A stretch of 64,000 nt of DNA from assembly GCA_031963045.1 (NCBI GenBank), contig JASSUK010000002.1:41509-105508 (forward strand), given 5' to 3'. The notes under the pieces are model-generated. The model searched no databases. It saw only the letters and a program-made list of their open reading frames with translations, and was not told the DNA's origin. Below, piece after piece: positions 9,161 to 18,330 of this stretch. Source of the DNA: JASSUD01 sp031963045 (GTDB taxonomy: Bacteria > Pseudomonadota > Gammaproteobacteria > Burkholderiales > Burkholderiaceae). Every line of letters starts with the position of its first letter. Position 1 is the first letter of the stretch. Position numbers and translations under genes: made by a program.

Positions 9161-9667
9161 ATGAAAGTATTTTCACCACTACGTACTTTTTGGTTGGCCT
9201 TGGCAATCGGAATTTTTGCAGGATTGCTCGGTTACGCACTCAAAAATACACCCAAAGCGCCCCATACCACCTTTACCCTACTATCAGGACAATCGCTCAC
9301 TAGCGCGTCGCTCCAAGGTAAAGTCTACGGAGTCCACTTTTGGTCAACCAGTTGCAGTACTTGCATACAGGAAATGCCAGCACTGATACAGCTGTACCAG
9401 CGCTTTCATCCACAGGGCCTTGAGTGGATTGCTGTTGCAATGAAAGGTGATTCTATTGATTACCTACGCAATTACAGCCAAACGCATCATCTACCTTTTA
9501 TGCTCGCCTTAGATAATGGGGAATTAGCTGCGCGCTTTGGCAAGGTTGCACTTACCCCGACTACATTTATCATCGATCAAAAAGGCCATATTCTCAAAAC
9601 CTATATAGGCACGCCCAACTTCGAAGCACTCAGCGCCCTTCTTGCCAAAACGCTCGCACAAAAATAA
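9161..9667 (+). CDS. TlpA/ResA-like thiol-disulfide oxidoreductase
   Basis: A thioredoxin-fold protein anchored by an N-terminal membrane segment (WLALAIGIFAGLLGYAL), so the catalytic part faces the periplasm. The redox motif is CSTC within HFWSTSCSTCIQEMP, and the cis-proline region is LTPTTFIIDQKG. An upstream in-frame ATG at 9104 lies in the REP-like repeat and would encode repeat sequence, so ATG 9161 (MKVFSPLRTFW, 168 residues) is preferred. Likely role: reduction of cytochrome c apoproteins or other periplasmic thiols. The specific partner cannot be told. Confidence 0.85.
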   Translation: MKVFSPLRTFWLALAIGIFAGLLGYALKNTPKAPHTTFTLLSGQSLTSASLQGKVYGVHFWSTSCSTCIQEMPALIQLYQRFHPQGLEWIAVAMKGDSIDYLRNYSQTHHLPFMLALDNGELAARFGKVALTPTTFIIDQKGHILKTYIGTPNFEALSALLAKTLAQK

Positions 9668-9706
9668 AGGGCGGCACGCTTTAAAAACGCACCGCCCTTT
9701 ATTTTT
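9666..9706. terminator. Bidirectional terminator
   Basis: A 9 bp stem AAAGGGCGG (9666-9674) pairs with CCGCCCTTT (9692-9700) and is followed by ATTTTT. It lies between two convergent genes. Confidence 0.85.
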
Positions 9707-9734
9707 ATGCAACCAACACTATTGAGGGCACACC

Positions 9735-11708
9735 CTACACCAATATTTCTTCTGCCGCAGATAATGCTTCTGGTAAACCTCGTAACACAACAATATCACC
9801 GGCTATTAACATCGTATCTTTACTAGGCTCAATACCTCGAATGCCACGCCGACGGATAGCCGTTACTTCCACTCCTAGCTCTGCGAAATTCAAATCGCCT
9901 AACTGTCGATCTAAAGCCCTCGATTGCGCACCCACTGAGACAGACTGCAAGCGAATTTGTTCATGCTCTAAATCATCATCGCCATCATCTGCACCGTGAA
10001 AATAGCCGCGCAATAGGCTATAGCGTGCGTCTCGCATCTCTTCAACACGCCGCACCACTCGGCGCATAGGAACGCCAATAAGCACCAAAGTATGCGAAGC
10101 CAACATGAGACTACCTTCTACAATTTCAGGAACGACTTCTGTGGCTCCTGCAGTTAAAAGGCGCTCTAAGTCTGAGTCATCCACCGTACGAACAATCGTT
10201 GGCAAGGCGGGCTCAAGCTCATGGATATTGTGCAAAATTTTAAGGGAGCAGGGTGTATTGGCATAAGTCAGTGCAATAGCTGCCGCACGGTGTATCCCAG
10301 CGGCAACCAACGATTCACGCCGTGTTGCATCACCAAACACCACCGATTCCCCCGCCACTGCAGCAGCATTCACTCGGTCTGGATCTAAATCCAATGCCAC
10401 ATACGACAGTCCTTCTTGCTCAAGCATGCGCGCAAGATTTTGTCCGCTACGACCATATCCACAAATAATCACATGCCCAGAAATTTTAATGCTCTGCGTA
10501 GCAATATGTGTCACTTGCAAAGACTGCCTGAGCCAGTCGCTGGATGACAGGCGCATCACTATGCGGTCTGCATTTTGGATAATAAAAGGAGCGGCCAGCA
10601 TGGATAACAACATCGATGCCAGGATGACTTGTGTACCAGTAGGGTCTATTAAATGCCGGTGCGTCACTACTTCCATCAGCACAAAACCAAACTCACCCGC
10701 TTGCGCCAATCCCAAGCCAGTTCGAAGCGCTACGCCTGTTGGCGAACCAAAAAGGCGAGCAAGCCCAGTAATTAAACCTGCTTTGACTCCAATGATGGCA
10801 AGGAATAATGCCAACACCAAAATCGGATGCGACCAGAGAATACGAGGGTCTAACAACATGCCTGTGGTAATAAAGAATAAACCAAGCAATACATCTCGAA
10901 ATGGTTTGATATCTTCTTCCACTTGGTGGCGATAACGTGTCTCTGCAATCAATATCCCAGCAATAAATGCCCCCAACGCCATCGACAAACCTAGTTGCTC
11001 AGTCAAAAAGGCTGCACCCAATGTAATGAGCAGCAGATTCAACATAAATAATTCTTGCGAGCGGCGGCGTGCAACTAAATTCAACCAACGCGTCATAAAA
11101 CGTTGACCGACCCATAGCAACAGCACTAAAGCAAAGGTAATTTTAATTGCAGCAAACAGGAGCGCCATGGCTAGGCTTTCTCCATCACTACCTAGCGCAG
11201 CGGTCACAATAAGTAACGGAACGACAGCGAGATCTTGGAAAAGCAACACGCTAATAATATTACGGCCGTGCTCAACCTCTAGCTCCAAGCGCTCAGAGAG
11301 CAATTTACTCACAATGGCTGTGGAGGACATTGAAAAAACGCCCCCTAATGCTAAGGCTGCCTGCCAGCTCACATTAAAGAAAAAGCCCAGTCCCATTGCT
11401 ACGACAAAGGTAATAGCCATCGTAAAAAATACTTGCGATAACCCTAACCCAAAAACGATGCGCCGCATCGAACGCAGCTTGGAAAGAGAAAATTCCAGGC
11501 CTATCGAAAACATCAGAAAGACCACCCCAAATTCAGCTAGGTAACCAATTTCTTTTGATTCAGGAAAGATCCCTAAAGCATGGGGGCCAACCAGCATGCC
11601 TACCGTTAGATAGCCAAGCATGGGAGGCAGATTCAGCATACGAAATATCACAACACCAGCTACGCCAGCTAGCAGAAGGAAAAGGGTAAGCTCAAGGGGT
11701 GAAGTCAT
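9735..11708 (-). CDS. CPA2-family cation:proton antiporter with RCK domains (KefB/YbaL-like)
   Basis: The N-terminal ~380 residues form a Na+/H+-exchanger-type domain with about a dozen hydrophobic spans (PLELTLFLLLAGVAGVVIF onward). A TrkA-N/RCK nucleotide-binding domain follows, HVIICGYGRSGQNLARMLEQEG, with an acidic residue ending the second strand (VALDLDPDRV). A TrkA-C domain closes the protein. The architecture is that of inner-membrane K+/H+ antiporters gated by nucleotide or glutathione. The 657-residue length is normal. Substrate assignment (K+ versus Na+) is inference. Confidence 0.9.
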   Translation of the reverse strand: MTSPLELTLFLLLAGVAGVVIFRMLNLPPMLGYLTVGMLVGPHALGIFPESKEIGYLAEFGVVFLMFSIGLEFSLSKLRSMRRIVFGLGLSQVFFTMAITFVVAMGLGFFFNVSWQAALALGGVFSMSSTAIVSKLLSERLELEVEHGRNIISVLLFQDLAVVPLLIVTAALGSDGESLAMALLFAAIKITFALVLLLWVGQRFMTRWLNLVARRRSQELFMLNLLLITLGAAFLTEQLGLSMALGAFIAGILIAETRYRHQVEEDIKPFRDVLLGLFFITTGMLLDPRILWSHPILVLALFLAIIGVKAGLITGLARLFGSPTGVALRTGLGLAQAGEFGFVLMEVVTHRHLIDPTGTQVILASMLLSMLAAPFIIQNADRIVMRLSSSDWLRQSLQVTHIATQSIKISGHVIICGYGRSGQNLARMLEQEGLSYVALDLDPDRVNAAAVAGESVVFGDATRRESLVAAGIHRAAAIALTYANTPCSLKILHNIHELEPALPTIVRTVDDSDLERLLTAGATEVVPEIVEGSLMLASHTLVLIGVPMRRVVRRVEEMRDARYSLLRGYFHGADDGDDDLEHEQIRLQSVSVGAQSRALDRQLGDLNFAELGVEVTAIRRRGIRGIEPSKDTMLIAGDIVVLRGLPEALSAAEEILV

Positions 11709-11871
11709 TGAAGTGTCCTAAAACTCTTTTTGGAGATTCCAAATCTGATATCAGGCCATATAGCACAAGCTATTTACTGTACCTTATACCAGCATACCTG
11801 CGTATCATAGAACACTGGCAGCTGAAATGGGCTTTGTTATACTTTCGCGTTTTGTGAATTCTATTTTGTGA

Positions 11872-12933
11872 ATGATAGCGAAATTCCATTCACTTACAGT
11901 CAATTTAGACGATGATCCTATGCGTAGTAGACAAAATGAATCCCTTTCGCCTCCCCTTTTTTCTCAAAGAATCATCAGTTTAGCTAAACAGGCTCTCCAT
12001 ATTGAAGGAGAGGCAGTCTGTGCGTTAGCAGAACGCATTGATGAGCGATTTGTAGACGCGGTGCAATATGTGCTCCAATGCACCGGTCGCGTTGTTGTAT
12101 CAGGAATGGGTAAATCTGGCCATATTGGGCGCAAGCTTGCTGCCACGCTAGCCAGCACGGGAACACCCGCTTTCTTTGTCCACCCCGCAGAAGCACGCCA
12201 TGGGGATTTGGGCATGATTACGCGCGATGACGTAGTCATTGCTCTGTCGAATTCAGGTGAAACCCAAGAATTACTAGGTATTGTGCCTCTGATTAAACGC
12301 ATGGGGACGAAACTCATTGGAATTACGGGCCGCCCTACATCCAGCTTAGCGCAATTAGCGGATGTGCACTTAGATGCAGGCGTTGAAAAAGAGGCATGCT
12401 CTTTAAATCTAGCCCCTACGGCCAGTACCACTGCTGCTTTAGCAATGGGCGATGCTTTGGCTGTTGCTGTGCTCGATGCTCGCGGCTTTACCCCAGAAGA
12501 TTTCGCTCGCTCACACCCTGGTGGTGCACTAGGTAATCGGCTACTTATTTCGGTAAAAAATGTCATGCGCACCGGAGAGCTCATTCCTAAAGTCAGCATG
12601 GAATCCACTGTGCGTGAGGCGATACTGGAAATGACGGTTAAGCGCTTAGGTATGACTGCTATCGTCAATGCACATAACCAAGTCGAAGGTATTTTTACAG
12701 ATGGTGATTTGCGTAGATTCCTTGAGAATACGACCGATCTCTCTCAGTTAGACCGTAGTATTCATACTTTGATGCATGCGCAACCTTACACTGTTTCTCC
12801 AGATCAACTTGCTGTAGAAGCGATTGAGCTGATGGAAAAATGTCGGATCAACCAAATTTTAGTAGTAGATGAGAGCCGCACACTGCTAGGCGCTCTCAAT
12901 ATGCATGACTTGCTTGATGCCAAAGTCATTTAA
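11872..12933 (+). CDS. kdsD: Arabinose-5-phosphate isomerase (KdsD/KpsF family)
   Basis: Converts ribulose-5-phosphate to arabinose-5-phosphate, the precursor of Kdo in lipopolysaccharide. The sugar isomerase (SIS) domain has GMGKSGHIGRKLAATLASTG, HPAEARHGDLGMI and ALSNSGETQELL. Two CBS domains follow (VMRTGELIPKVS and TLMHAQPYTVSPDQ). The ATG at 11872 gives 353 residues; an in-frame ATG at 11920 is a possible alternative. In Burkholderia kdsC follows, but here lptC begins 47 bp downstream. Confidence 0.93.
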   Translation: MIAKFHSLTVNLDDDPMRSRQNESLSPPLFSQRIISLAKQALHIEGEAVCALAERIDERFVDAVQYVLQCTGRVVVSGMGKSGHIGRKLAATLASTGTPAFFVHPAEARHGDLGMITRDDVVIALSNSGETQELLGIVPLIKRMGTKLIGITGRPTSSLAQLADVHLDAGVEKEACSLNLAPTASTTAALAMGDALAVAVLDARGFTPEDFARSHPGGALGNRLLISVKNVMRTGELIPKVSMESTVREAILEMTVKRLGMTAIVNAHNQVEGIFTDGDLRRFLENTTDLSQLDRSIHTLMHAQPYTVSPDQLAVEAIELMEKCRINQILVVDESRTLLGALNMHDLLDAKVI

Positions 12934-12980
12934 AAACGACTAGCTATTTTTTAGTAACACCCTAAAACTCTTTTATCCGT

Positions 12981-13601
12981 ATGCGTACTCAACGTTTTAG
13001 GCACTGGCTTCCGTTAGGCGGGATAGCTTTGCTCGCCGGCCTAACGTATGGGCTTTTTCTACTTAATCAGTCTACTGGCCCGCTCTTGCCTGCGCGCGCT
13101 AAAACACATACGCCAGATTATTTCGCAGATCATTTTTCCGTGACGATTTTAAATCCTCAAGGTACAACACAATACCGGATCAAAGCGTCCAAAATGGTGC
13201 ATTACCAAGATGATGGAACGATAGATATTACCTTACCTGCTGTGCGCGTCTTTACGCCCAATGAGCCTCCAATAACCAGCTTTGCACAGCGAGGCAGGTT
13301 AAATACAGACGGCTCCATCCTTGATTTATATGGTGATGCACGTGTTTTGCGTGCAAGTGCTAGAAGCGGTAAAAATATTGAGCCTGAAATACAAATGGCC
13401 TCAGAGCATTTTCGTGTTTTAATCAATGATGATCTAGTACAAACAGAAAAACCTGTAACCATACAGCGTGGCCCATCCATTGCCACTGCAACCGGTATGG
13501 AATATAACAACACCACCCGCACCATTCTTTTCAAAAGCCGGGTTCAAGGCGTGTTTTCTCCTACAATACAGCCCCAAAGCGCGAACCCTCCTACCCGCTA
13601 G
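12981..13601 (+). CDS. lptC: LPS export protein LptC
   Basis: LptC is a bitopic inner-membrane protein whose periplasmic beta-jellyroll takes LPS from LptB2FG and hands it to LptA. One N-terminal span (WLPLGGIALLAGLTYGLFLL) precedes a periplasmic domain with the family-typical run PDYFADHFSVTILNPQGTTQYRIKASKMVHYQDDG. 206 residues, normal. It lies 4 bp upstream of lptA. Confidence 0.92.
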   Translation: MRTQRFRHWLPLGGIALLAGLTYGLFLLNQSTGPLLPARAKTHTPDYFADHFSVTILNPQGTTQYRIKASKMVHYQDDGTIDITLPAVRVFTPNEPPITSFAQRGRLNTDGSILDLYGDARVLRASARSGKNIEPEIQMASEHFRVLINDDLVQTEKPVTIQRGPSIATATGMEYNNTTRTILFKSRVQGVFSPTIQPQSANPPTR

Positions 13602-13604
13602 CTC

Positions 13605-14276
13605 ATGCCTATTTTCCGTATCCTCTTCAGGAGCCTATTCTCTTTTTTACTGTTGCTTACGCTCTTACCTTGTAGAGCCGCCGAGCAGCAGGATCGTTTT
13701 GCCCCTATATATTTTCAAACTGATCGTTGGGTCTACGATGATCTAAAGCAAATTAATACTTTAACGGGCCACGTGGTGCTAAACAAAGGTACCATTCTGA
13801 TCAAAGCAGATCAGATCACTGTACAGCGCGATCCTGAGGGATATCAATATATTAAGGCCAGCACAAACGGCGGGCCACGGGCTTATTTTCGGCAAAAACG
13901 CTACGGCTTCAACGAATATATAGAAGGCCGCGGCAAGACCATCACCTATGATGATAAAAGTGAAATCGCAACAATGAGAGGCCGCGCACACGTTTTGCGC
14001 CTACAGGGGCTCACCAAAGTCCTAGATGAAGTACAAGGCAGTGTGATTCGCTATGATCATGCGCACAATATTTATAGTGCTGATTCGGGAAATGATATTG
14101 CCAATCAGGCGAATCCTCATGGCCGGGTTCGGGCAATGATTTCTTCTCCCAATAAAACTCCTGCTCACATTCATCCAAAACCACAAGGTGATAATGCCAT
14201 TTCACTGACTCCGTCTACAAATATTACGCCGCTAACGCCTCACCCCTCTCTTAATCCTTCTGCTATACAGCCTTGA
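13605..14276 (+). CDS. lptA: LPS transport periplasmic protein LptA
   Basis: LptA forms the periplasmic bridge for LPS transport. A signal peptide (ILFRSLFSFLLLLTLLPCRAAEQ) is followed by the OstA-like domain with INTLTGHVVLNKGTILIKADQITVQRD. The C-terminus past about residue 185 is a proline/threonine-rich tail of low complexity. The end overlaps the lptB start by 4 bp, so the two are translationally coupled. Confidence 0.92.
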   Translation: MPIFRILFRSLFSFLLLLTLLPCRAAEQQDRFAPIYFQTDRWVYDDLKQINTLTGHVVLNKGTILIKADQITVQRDPEGYQYIKASTNGGPRAYFRQKRYGFNEYIEGRGKTITYDDKSEIATMRGRAHVLRLQGLTKVLDEVQGSVIRYDHAHNIYSADSGNDIANQANPHGRVRAMISSPNKTPAHIHPKPQGDNAISLTPSTNITPLTPHPSLNPSAIQP

Positions 14277-15070
14277 GTACCTCTGCACCCCCACTCCTCG
14301 ACCCCCAGTTGCATTTACGTGCTCAACAAAACAGCATGCTTAGAGTGCGTAATCTTAAAAAACACTATGGCTCACGCACCGTCGTCAAAGATGTTTCGCT
14401 TGATGTAAAAAGCGGAGAAGTCGTGGGACTTTTAGGGCCAAATGGGGCTGGCAAAACTACCTCGTTTTATATGATCGTAGGGCTTGTACGGCTTGATGCA
14501 GGTGAAATCACTCTCGATGATATGTCTATTAGCCGGTTTCCTATTCATAAACGGGCGCGCATGGGACTCTCCTACCTTCCGCAAGAAGCATCGGTCTTCC
14601 GTAAGCTCAGTGTCGCTGAAAATATTCGTGCGGTCTTGGAGCTGCAAGTGGATGAAACGGGCAAAAAACTGTCTCAAAGCGCGGTAGAGAATCGTGCGCA
14701 GGCACTCATGGAAGAGCTACAGATTACCCATTTGCAAGATGACGCAGCGCTTTCATTATCTGGTGGAGAGCGCCGACGCGTTGAAATTGCTCGGGCACTC
14801 GCAACCGATCCGCGCTTTATTCTGCTCGATGAGCCTTTTGCAGGGGTAGACCCCATAGCCGTACTCGAGATACAAAAAATTGTCCGTTTTTTGAAAGAAC
14901 GTCACATCGGTGTTTTAATTACGGATCATAATGTGCGCGAAACCCTTGGTATTTGTGATCACGCGTATATCATCAGCGAGGGATGCGTACTGGCCGCTGG
15001 AGCGCCTGCCGAAATTATTGAAAATACTCATGTGCGTCGCGTATATTTAGGTGAGCACTTTAGGATGTAA
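14273..15070 (+). CDS. lptB: LPS export ABC transporter ATPase LptB
   Basis: LptB powers extraction of LPS from the inner membrane. Walker A is GPNGAGKTT, the signature is LSGGERRR, Walker B is FILLDEPFAGVDP, and the switch His is in LITDHNVRETL. The start is a TTG overlapping the lptA stop; the next in-frame ATG is 14336, just before the ABC core (MLRVRNLKKHYG). In relatives rpoN follows directly, but here the next gene is hpf, 208 bp on. Confidence 0.95.
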   Translation: MSTSAPPLLDPQLHLRAQQNSMLRVRNLKKHYGSRTVVKDVSLDVKSGEVVGLLGPNGAGKTTSFYMIVGLVRLDAGEITLDDMSISRFPIHKRARMGLSYLPQEASVFRKLSVAENIRAVLELQVDETGKKLSQSAVENRAQALMEELQITHLQDDAALSLSGGERRRVEIARALATDPRFILLDEPFAGVDPIAVLEIQKIVRFLKERHIGVLITDHNVRETLGICDHAYIISEGCVLAAGAPAEIIENTHVRRVYLGEHFRM

Positions 15071-15278
15071 TCTTCGTGTGATGGTTACAAAGAATTGTTG
15101 ATGGGGAGCAGCAAATGCATGAGAACCGGCATATACTTCCTTTTGTACACTTCGAAAAAGTGAAAAAAACTATTTCTTGGGAAACTACGAAAAAGCCCTG
15201 AGAAAACTGAAAACTGGTTTCTGTATTGTAGTTTGTATCTATGCATTATCCGTTTGATGATTTCTATAGGGGAGGACT
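15071..15278. other. lptB-hpf gap where rpoN is expected
   Basis: This 208 bp stretch contains no open frame resembling sigma-54, whose gene occupies this slot in Burkholderia. I see only AT-leaning sequence and the hpf ribosome site. Confidence 0.6.
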
Positions 15279-15638
15279 ATGAATCTCAATATCGTTGGCC
15301 GCCATCTGCATGTCACGCCTGCTGTACGAAAATACATTACGAATAAGGTTAATAAAGTTACCAGGTATTTCAAAGATGTTGTAACTGCTACCGTCCGTCT
15401 TACACCGCACCATATTGAGCGGAAAAAAACATATCCAACGGCTGAGGTCACGGTTCACGTAAAAGGGCCAAATGCTGCGAAAGGGAAAGATATCGTGGTG
15501 CAAACCACGAATGACAATCTCTACAAAGCTATCAATGGTGTTTTTTCTGCACTCACTCGGCAAGTTTTAAAATACAAGGCTGTGCGCCTTATCCCACGAC
15601 GCAAAAAACGTGAATCAGTTACTGATATTGATCTATAA
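15279..15638 (+). CDS. hpf: Ribosome hibernation promoting factor (HPF/RaiA family)
   Basis: A 119-residue short HPF that binds the 30S decoding region and inactivates ribosomes under stress. Family-typical MNLNIVGRHLHVTPAVRKYITNKV opens the protein, and the basic patch near the end is RLIPRRKKRESV. A GGGGAGG ribosome site lies just before the ATG. Its usual upstream neighbour rpoN is missing. Confidence 0.93.
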   Translation: MNLNIVGRHLHVTPAVRKYITNKVNKVTRYFKDVVTATVRLTPHHIERKKTYPTAEVTVHVKGPNAAKGKDIVVQTTNDNLYKAINGVFSALTRQVLKYKAVRLIPRRKKRESVTDIDL

Positions 15639-15668
15639 CCTTCAGTCAGCGGATCTTTGTTTTTAGGA

Positions 15669-15717
15669 CTTGCTGGGATCTGCCCAATGCAACTTTTGGT
15701 TGGCAGATCCCAGCAAG
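15669..15717. repeat. 16 bp perfect inverted repeat between hpf and ptsN
   Basis: CTTGCTGGGATCTGCC (15669-15684) and its complement (15702-15717) flank a 17 nt loop. There is no T-tract after the second arm, so it is not a standard terminator. It could be an RNA processing or stability element between two co-oriented genes. Confidence 0.7.
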
Positions 15718-15742
15718 GCACACCTTTACCTGCCTATCCACC

Positions 15743-16189
15743 ATGAAATATCTCGCCTCTTTCTTTCCCTCCGATAATATTGTTCTGGAGCTAGATCACA
15801 CCAGCGCAGAGCAGGTATTTACTGCTATCGGCACACTCTTTGAGCACCACCATGGCATTGCGCACGATGTAGTCACCCAAAATCTGCTTGCTAGAGAGCA
15901 ACTTGGCTCTACAGCCTTGGGGGCCGGCGTCGCTATACCTCATGGCCGTATTAAAGGGCTCAAACAACCCGTGGCTGCGTTGATGCGCTTAACGCAACCG
16001 ATTGCCTTTGGGGCGCCGGATGGAGAACCCGTAGCTTTATTTATTTTTTTGCTTGTGCCTGAGCACGCCACTCAGCAGCACCTCGAAATACTCTCTGAAA
16101 TTGCGCAACTTCTCTCAGACCCAGAAAAGCGTAAGCAATTAACTACCGAGGCTAACCCAGCCACGATCTACCACCTACTAACCAGCTAG
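15743..16189 (+). CDS. ptsN: Nitrogen PTS phosphocarrier EIIA(Ntr)
   Basis: A PTS EIIA type-2 domain with the phospho-accepting histidine in LGAGVAIPHGRIKGL. The 148-residue length is normal. It takes phosphate from NPr and regulates potassium transport and other targets by binding. It is followed 13 bp on by hprK. The classical neighbour rpoN is absent from the block. Confidence 0.93.
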   Translation: MKYLASFFPSDNIVLELDHTSAEQVFTAIGTLFEHHHGIAHDVVTQNLLAREQLGSTALGAGVAIPHGRIKGLKQPVAALMRLTQPIAFGAPDGEPVALFIFLLVPEHATQQHLEILSEIAQLLSDPEKRKQLTTEANPATIYHLLTS

Positions 16190-16202
16190 CACACCCATTT
16201 TT

Positions 16203-17162
16203 ATGGATATTCCTAGCATTACAGCGCAAGGCATGTTTGACGACAATGTCGACAAGCTCAAACTCAAATGGCTAACGGGCTATAAAGGCGGTGACCGGGG
16301 ATTTTCGAGTGATGTGGTAGCGCATGCCACCTCCAGTGCAGATTTAGTGGGGCACCTCAATCTCATTCACCCCAATCGCATTCAAGTACTCGGTGAAGCA
16401 GAAACGCTTTATTATCAGCGCCAATCCAAACAGGATTGCGAACGACAAATGGCAGAGCTCATAGCACTAGAGCCTCCCTTTTTAGTGGTTGCAGATGGCG
16501 TTCACGCATTGCCGGATTTAGTAAAGCAATGCACGCATTCCTCCACCCCCCTCTTTGTCACCCCCACTTCAAGCGCAACCGTTATTGACCATCTGCGCCT
16601 ATACATTTCCCACCTTTTTGCACCCCGCACCACGTTGCATGGTGTGTTTCTTGATATTCTGGAAATGGGTGTTTTGCTATCTGGGGAATCTGGGCTAGGA
16701 AAAAGTGAGCTTGGGCTAGAGCTGATCAGCCGCGGGCATGGCTTAGTGGCCGATGATGCAGTCGACTTCGTGCGCTTAGGTCCTGATTTTATTGAAGGAC
16801 GGTGCCCACCTTTATTGCAAAACTTACTGGAAGTGCGCGGACTCGGCCTGCTTGATATCAAAACCATATTTGGTGAAACTGCGGTGCGGCGGAAAAAGAA
16901 GCTAAAACTCGTCGTTCAGCTAGTACGTCGCACCGACGAGAAATTCGAACGCCTCCCCACAGATACCCAGACTGAAGAAATATTAGGTCTACCCATTCAT
17001 AAAGTAACACTGCAAGTCGCTGCCGGGCGCAACCTTGCTGTTCTAGTAGAAGCGGCCGTACGAAACACCATCTTGCACCTACGAGGCATCAACACCCTAA
17101 GCGACTTCATGAATCGCCAACTTCACGCCATGCATGAACCTCTCACGCCTAGAAGAAATTAA
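16203..17162 (+). CDS. hprK: HPr kinase/phosphorylase
   Basis: Bifunctional enzyme that phosphorylates and dephosphorylates a serine of HPr-like phosphocarriers. The P-loop GESGLGKSELGLELISRGH lies near residue 160, followed by the catalytic VADDAV and the signature region LLEVRGLGLLDIKTIFGE. 319 residues. In relatives rapZ follows, but here mutY converges on it with a 4 bp overlap. Confidence 0.93.
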   Translation: MDIPSITAQGMFDDNVDKLKLKWLTGYKGGDRGFSSDVVAHATSSADLVGHLNLIHPNRIQVLGEAETLYYQRQSKQDCERQMAELIALEPPFLVVADGVHALPDLVKQCTHSSTPLFVTPTSSATVIDHLRLYISHLFAPRTTLHGVFLDILEMGVLLSGESGLGKSELGLELISRGHGLVADDAVDFVRLGPDFIEGRCPPLLQNLLEVRGLGLLDIKTIFGETAVRRKKKLKLVVQLVRRTDEKFERLPTDTQTEEILGLPIHKVTLQVAAGRNLAVLVEAAVRNTILHLRGINTLSDFMNRQLHAMHEPLTPRRN

Positions 17163-18283
17163 ACAGGTATTGGCATATTCAATGCCTCCAATAACTTGCG
17201 TATCGGCGCAGGCAACCCATATTTATCGATTTCCTGCAAAGGCACCCATAAGGTATTAGCTTCCTCAACCTGATGGACAACAGCCAATTGTGCATGCAAC
17301 TGAGCCCTATCAAGCTCAGCATAAGACACATAATACGGCTGCATGATTTTACGAAAATGTGTAAATTCATGAGCAATCGGTGCCAGCGCAGTCAACTCAA
17401 CCAATGCCTGTTGCGTACCTAATGTGCGAGAAGTTGGATCAAAGCCGCTCAAAGTAGCAATATAGTTTTCTAACTCTTCACGGCTCTTAGCCTCAGGCAA
17501 ACTCCACAAACCGCCCCAAATACCCACTGGAGGCCTTAGCTCAAGCAATACACGGTCTTCCGAACGCAGCACAAGCACATCGAAATACCGAGTTGGTTTG
17601 GCTTTTCGCACACGCGCTTGCGGTAGCACATGCTCCCGGCCAGATAGATGCGCAACACACTCTTTTTCAAAAGGGCAACGCATGCAATGTGGGCGGCGCC
17701 CAACACACAGCGTTGCACCCAAGTCCATCAGCCCTTGCGTATACGCACCGATGCCGGTATCCGGCAAAAGCGACTCTGCAAGCGTCCACAGCACCTTTTC
17801 AACTGCTTTTTCAGAAGGCACTCCCTCAATTCCAAATACCCTGGTTAGCACCCGTTTGACATTCGCATCTAGAATCGCCGCACGCGCTCCAAATGCAAAT
17901 GCAGCAATCGCCGCTGCAGTGGAACGCCCAATACCAGGCAACTCTGCAAGCTCAGTCACACTGTCAGGAAAAGCCCCTCCACGCTCCACAACCACCTGTG
18001 CACACCGATGTAAATTACGCGCACGCGCGTAATAACCAAGACCACTCCACAACGCCATCACCGTATCTGACGGAGCTTGAGCTAAGCTATACACATCAGG
18101 AAAAGCCTCTAAAAAACGTTGGTAATACGGAATAACCGTTGCAACCTGCGTTTGTTGAAGCATAATTTCAGAGAGCCATACACGATACGGATCTCCAAAA
18201 CTGCCCTGCTGCCAAGGTAAACCATGCCGCCCCTGCTCTGCTTGCCAAGCAATAAGACGCGGAGCAAACTCCTTAGAATCCAT
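17159..18283 (-). CDS. mutY: A/G-specific adenine DNA glycosylase
   Basis: MutY removes adenine mispaired with 8-oxoguanine. The helix-hairpin-helix LPGIGRSTAAAIAAFAFG, the catalytic Asp in ILDANVKRVL, and the [4Fe-4S] cluster cysteines in CVGRRPHCMRCPFEKEC (C-x6-C-x2-C-x5-C) are intact. A NUDIX-like 8-oxoG recognition domain follows (about 225-360). The N-terminal WQAEQGRHGLPWQ is family-typical. 374 residues. Confidence 0.95.
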   Translation of the reverse strand: MDSKEFAPRLIAWQAEQGRHGLPWQQGSFGDPYRVWLSEIMLQQTQVATVIPYYQRFLEAFPDVYSLAQAPSDTVMALWSGLGYYARARNLHRCAQVVVERGGAFPDSVTELAELPGIGRSTAAAIAAFAFGARAAILDANVKRVLTRVFGIEGVPSEKAVEKVLWTLAESLLPDTGIGAYTQGLMDLGATLCVGRRPHCMRCPFEKECVAHLSGREHVLPQARVRKAKPTRYFDVLVLRSEDRVLLELRPPVGIWGGLWSLPEAKSREELENYIATLSGFDPTSRTLGTQQALVELTALAPIAHEFTHFRKIMQPYYVSYAELDRAQLHAQLAVVHQVEEANTLWVPLQEIDKYGLPAPIRKLLEALNMPIPV

Positions 18284-18330
18284 TTAAATTAAACCTTTTA
18301 AACACAAACTACACAAACCATACAAATCCA

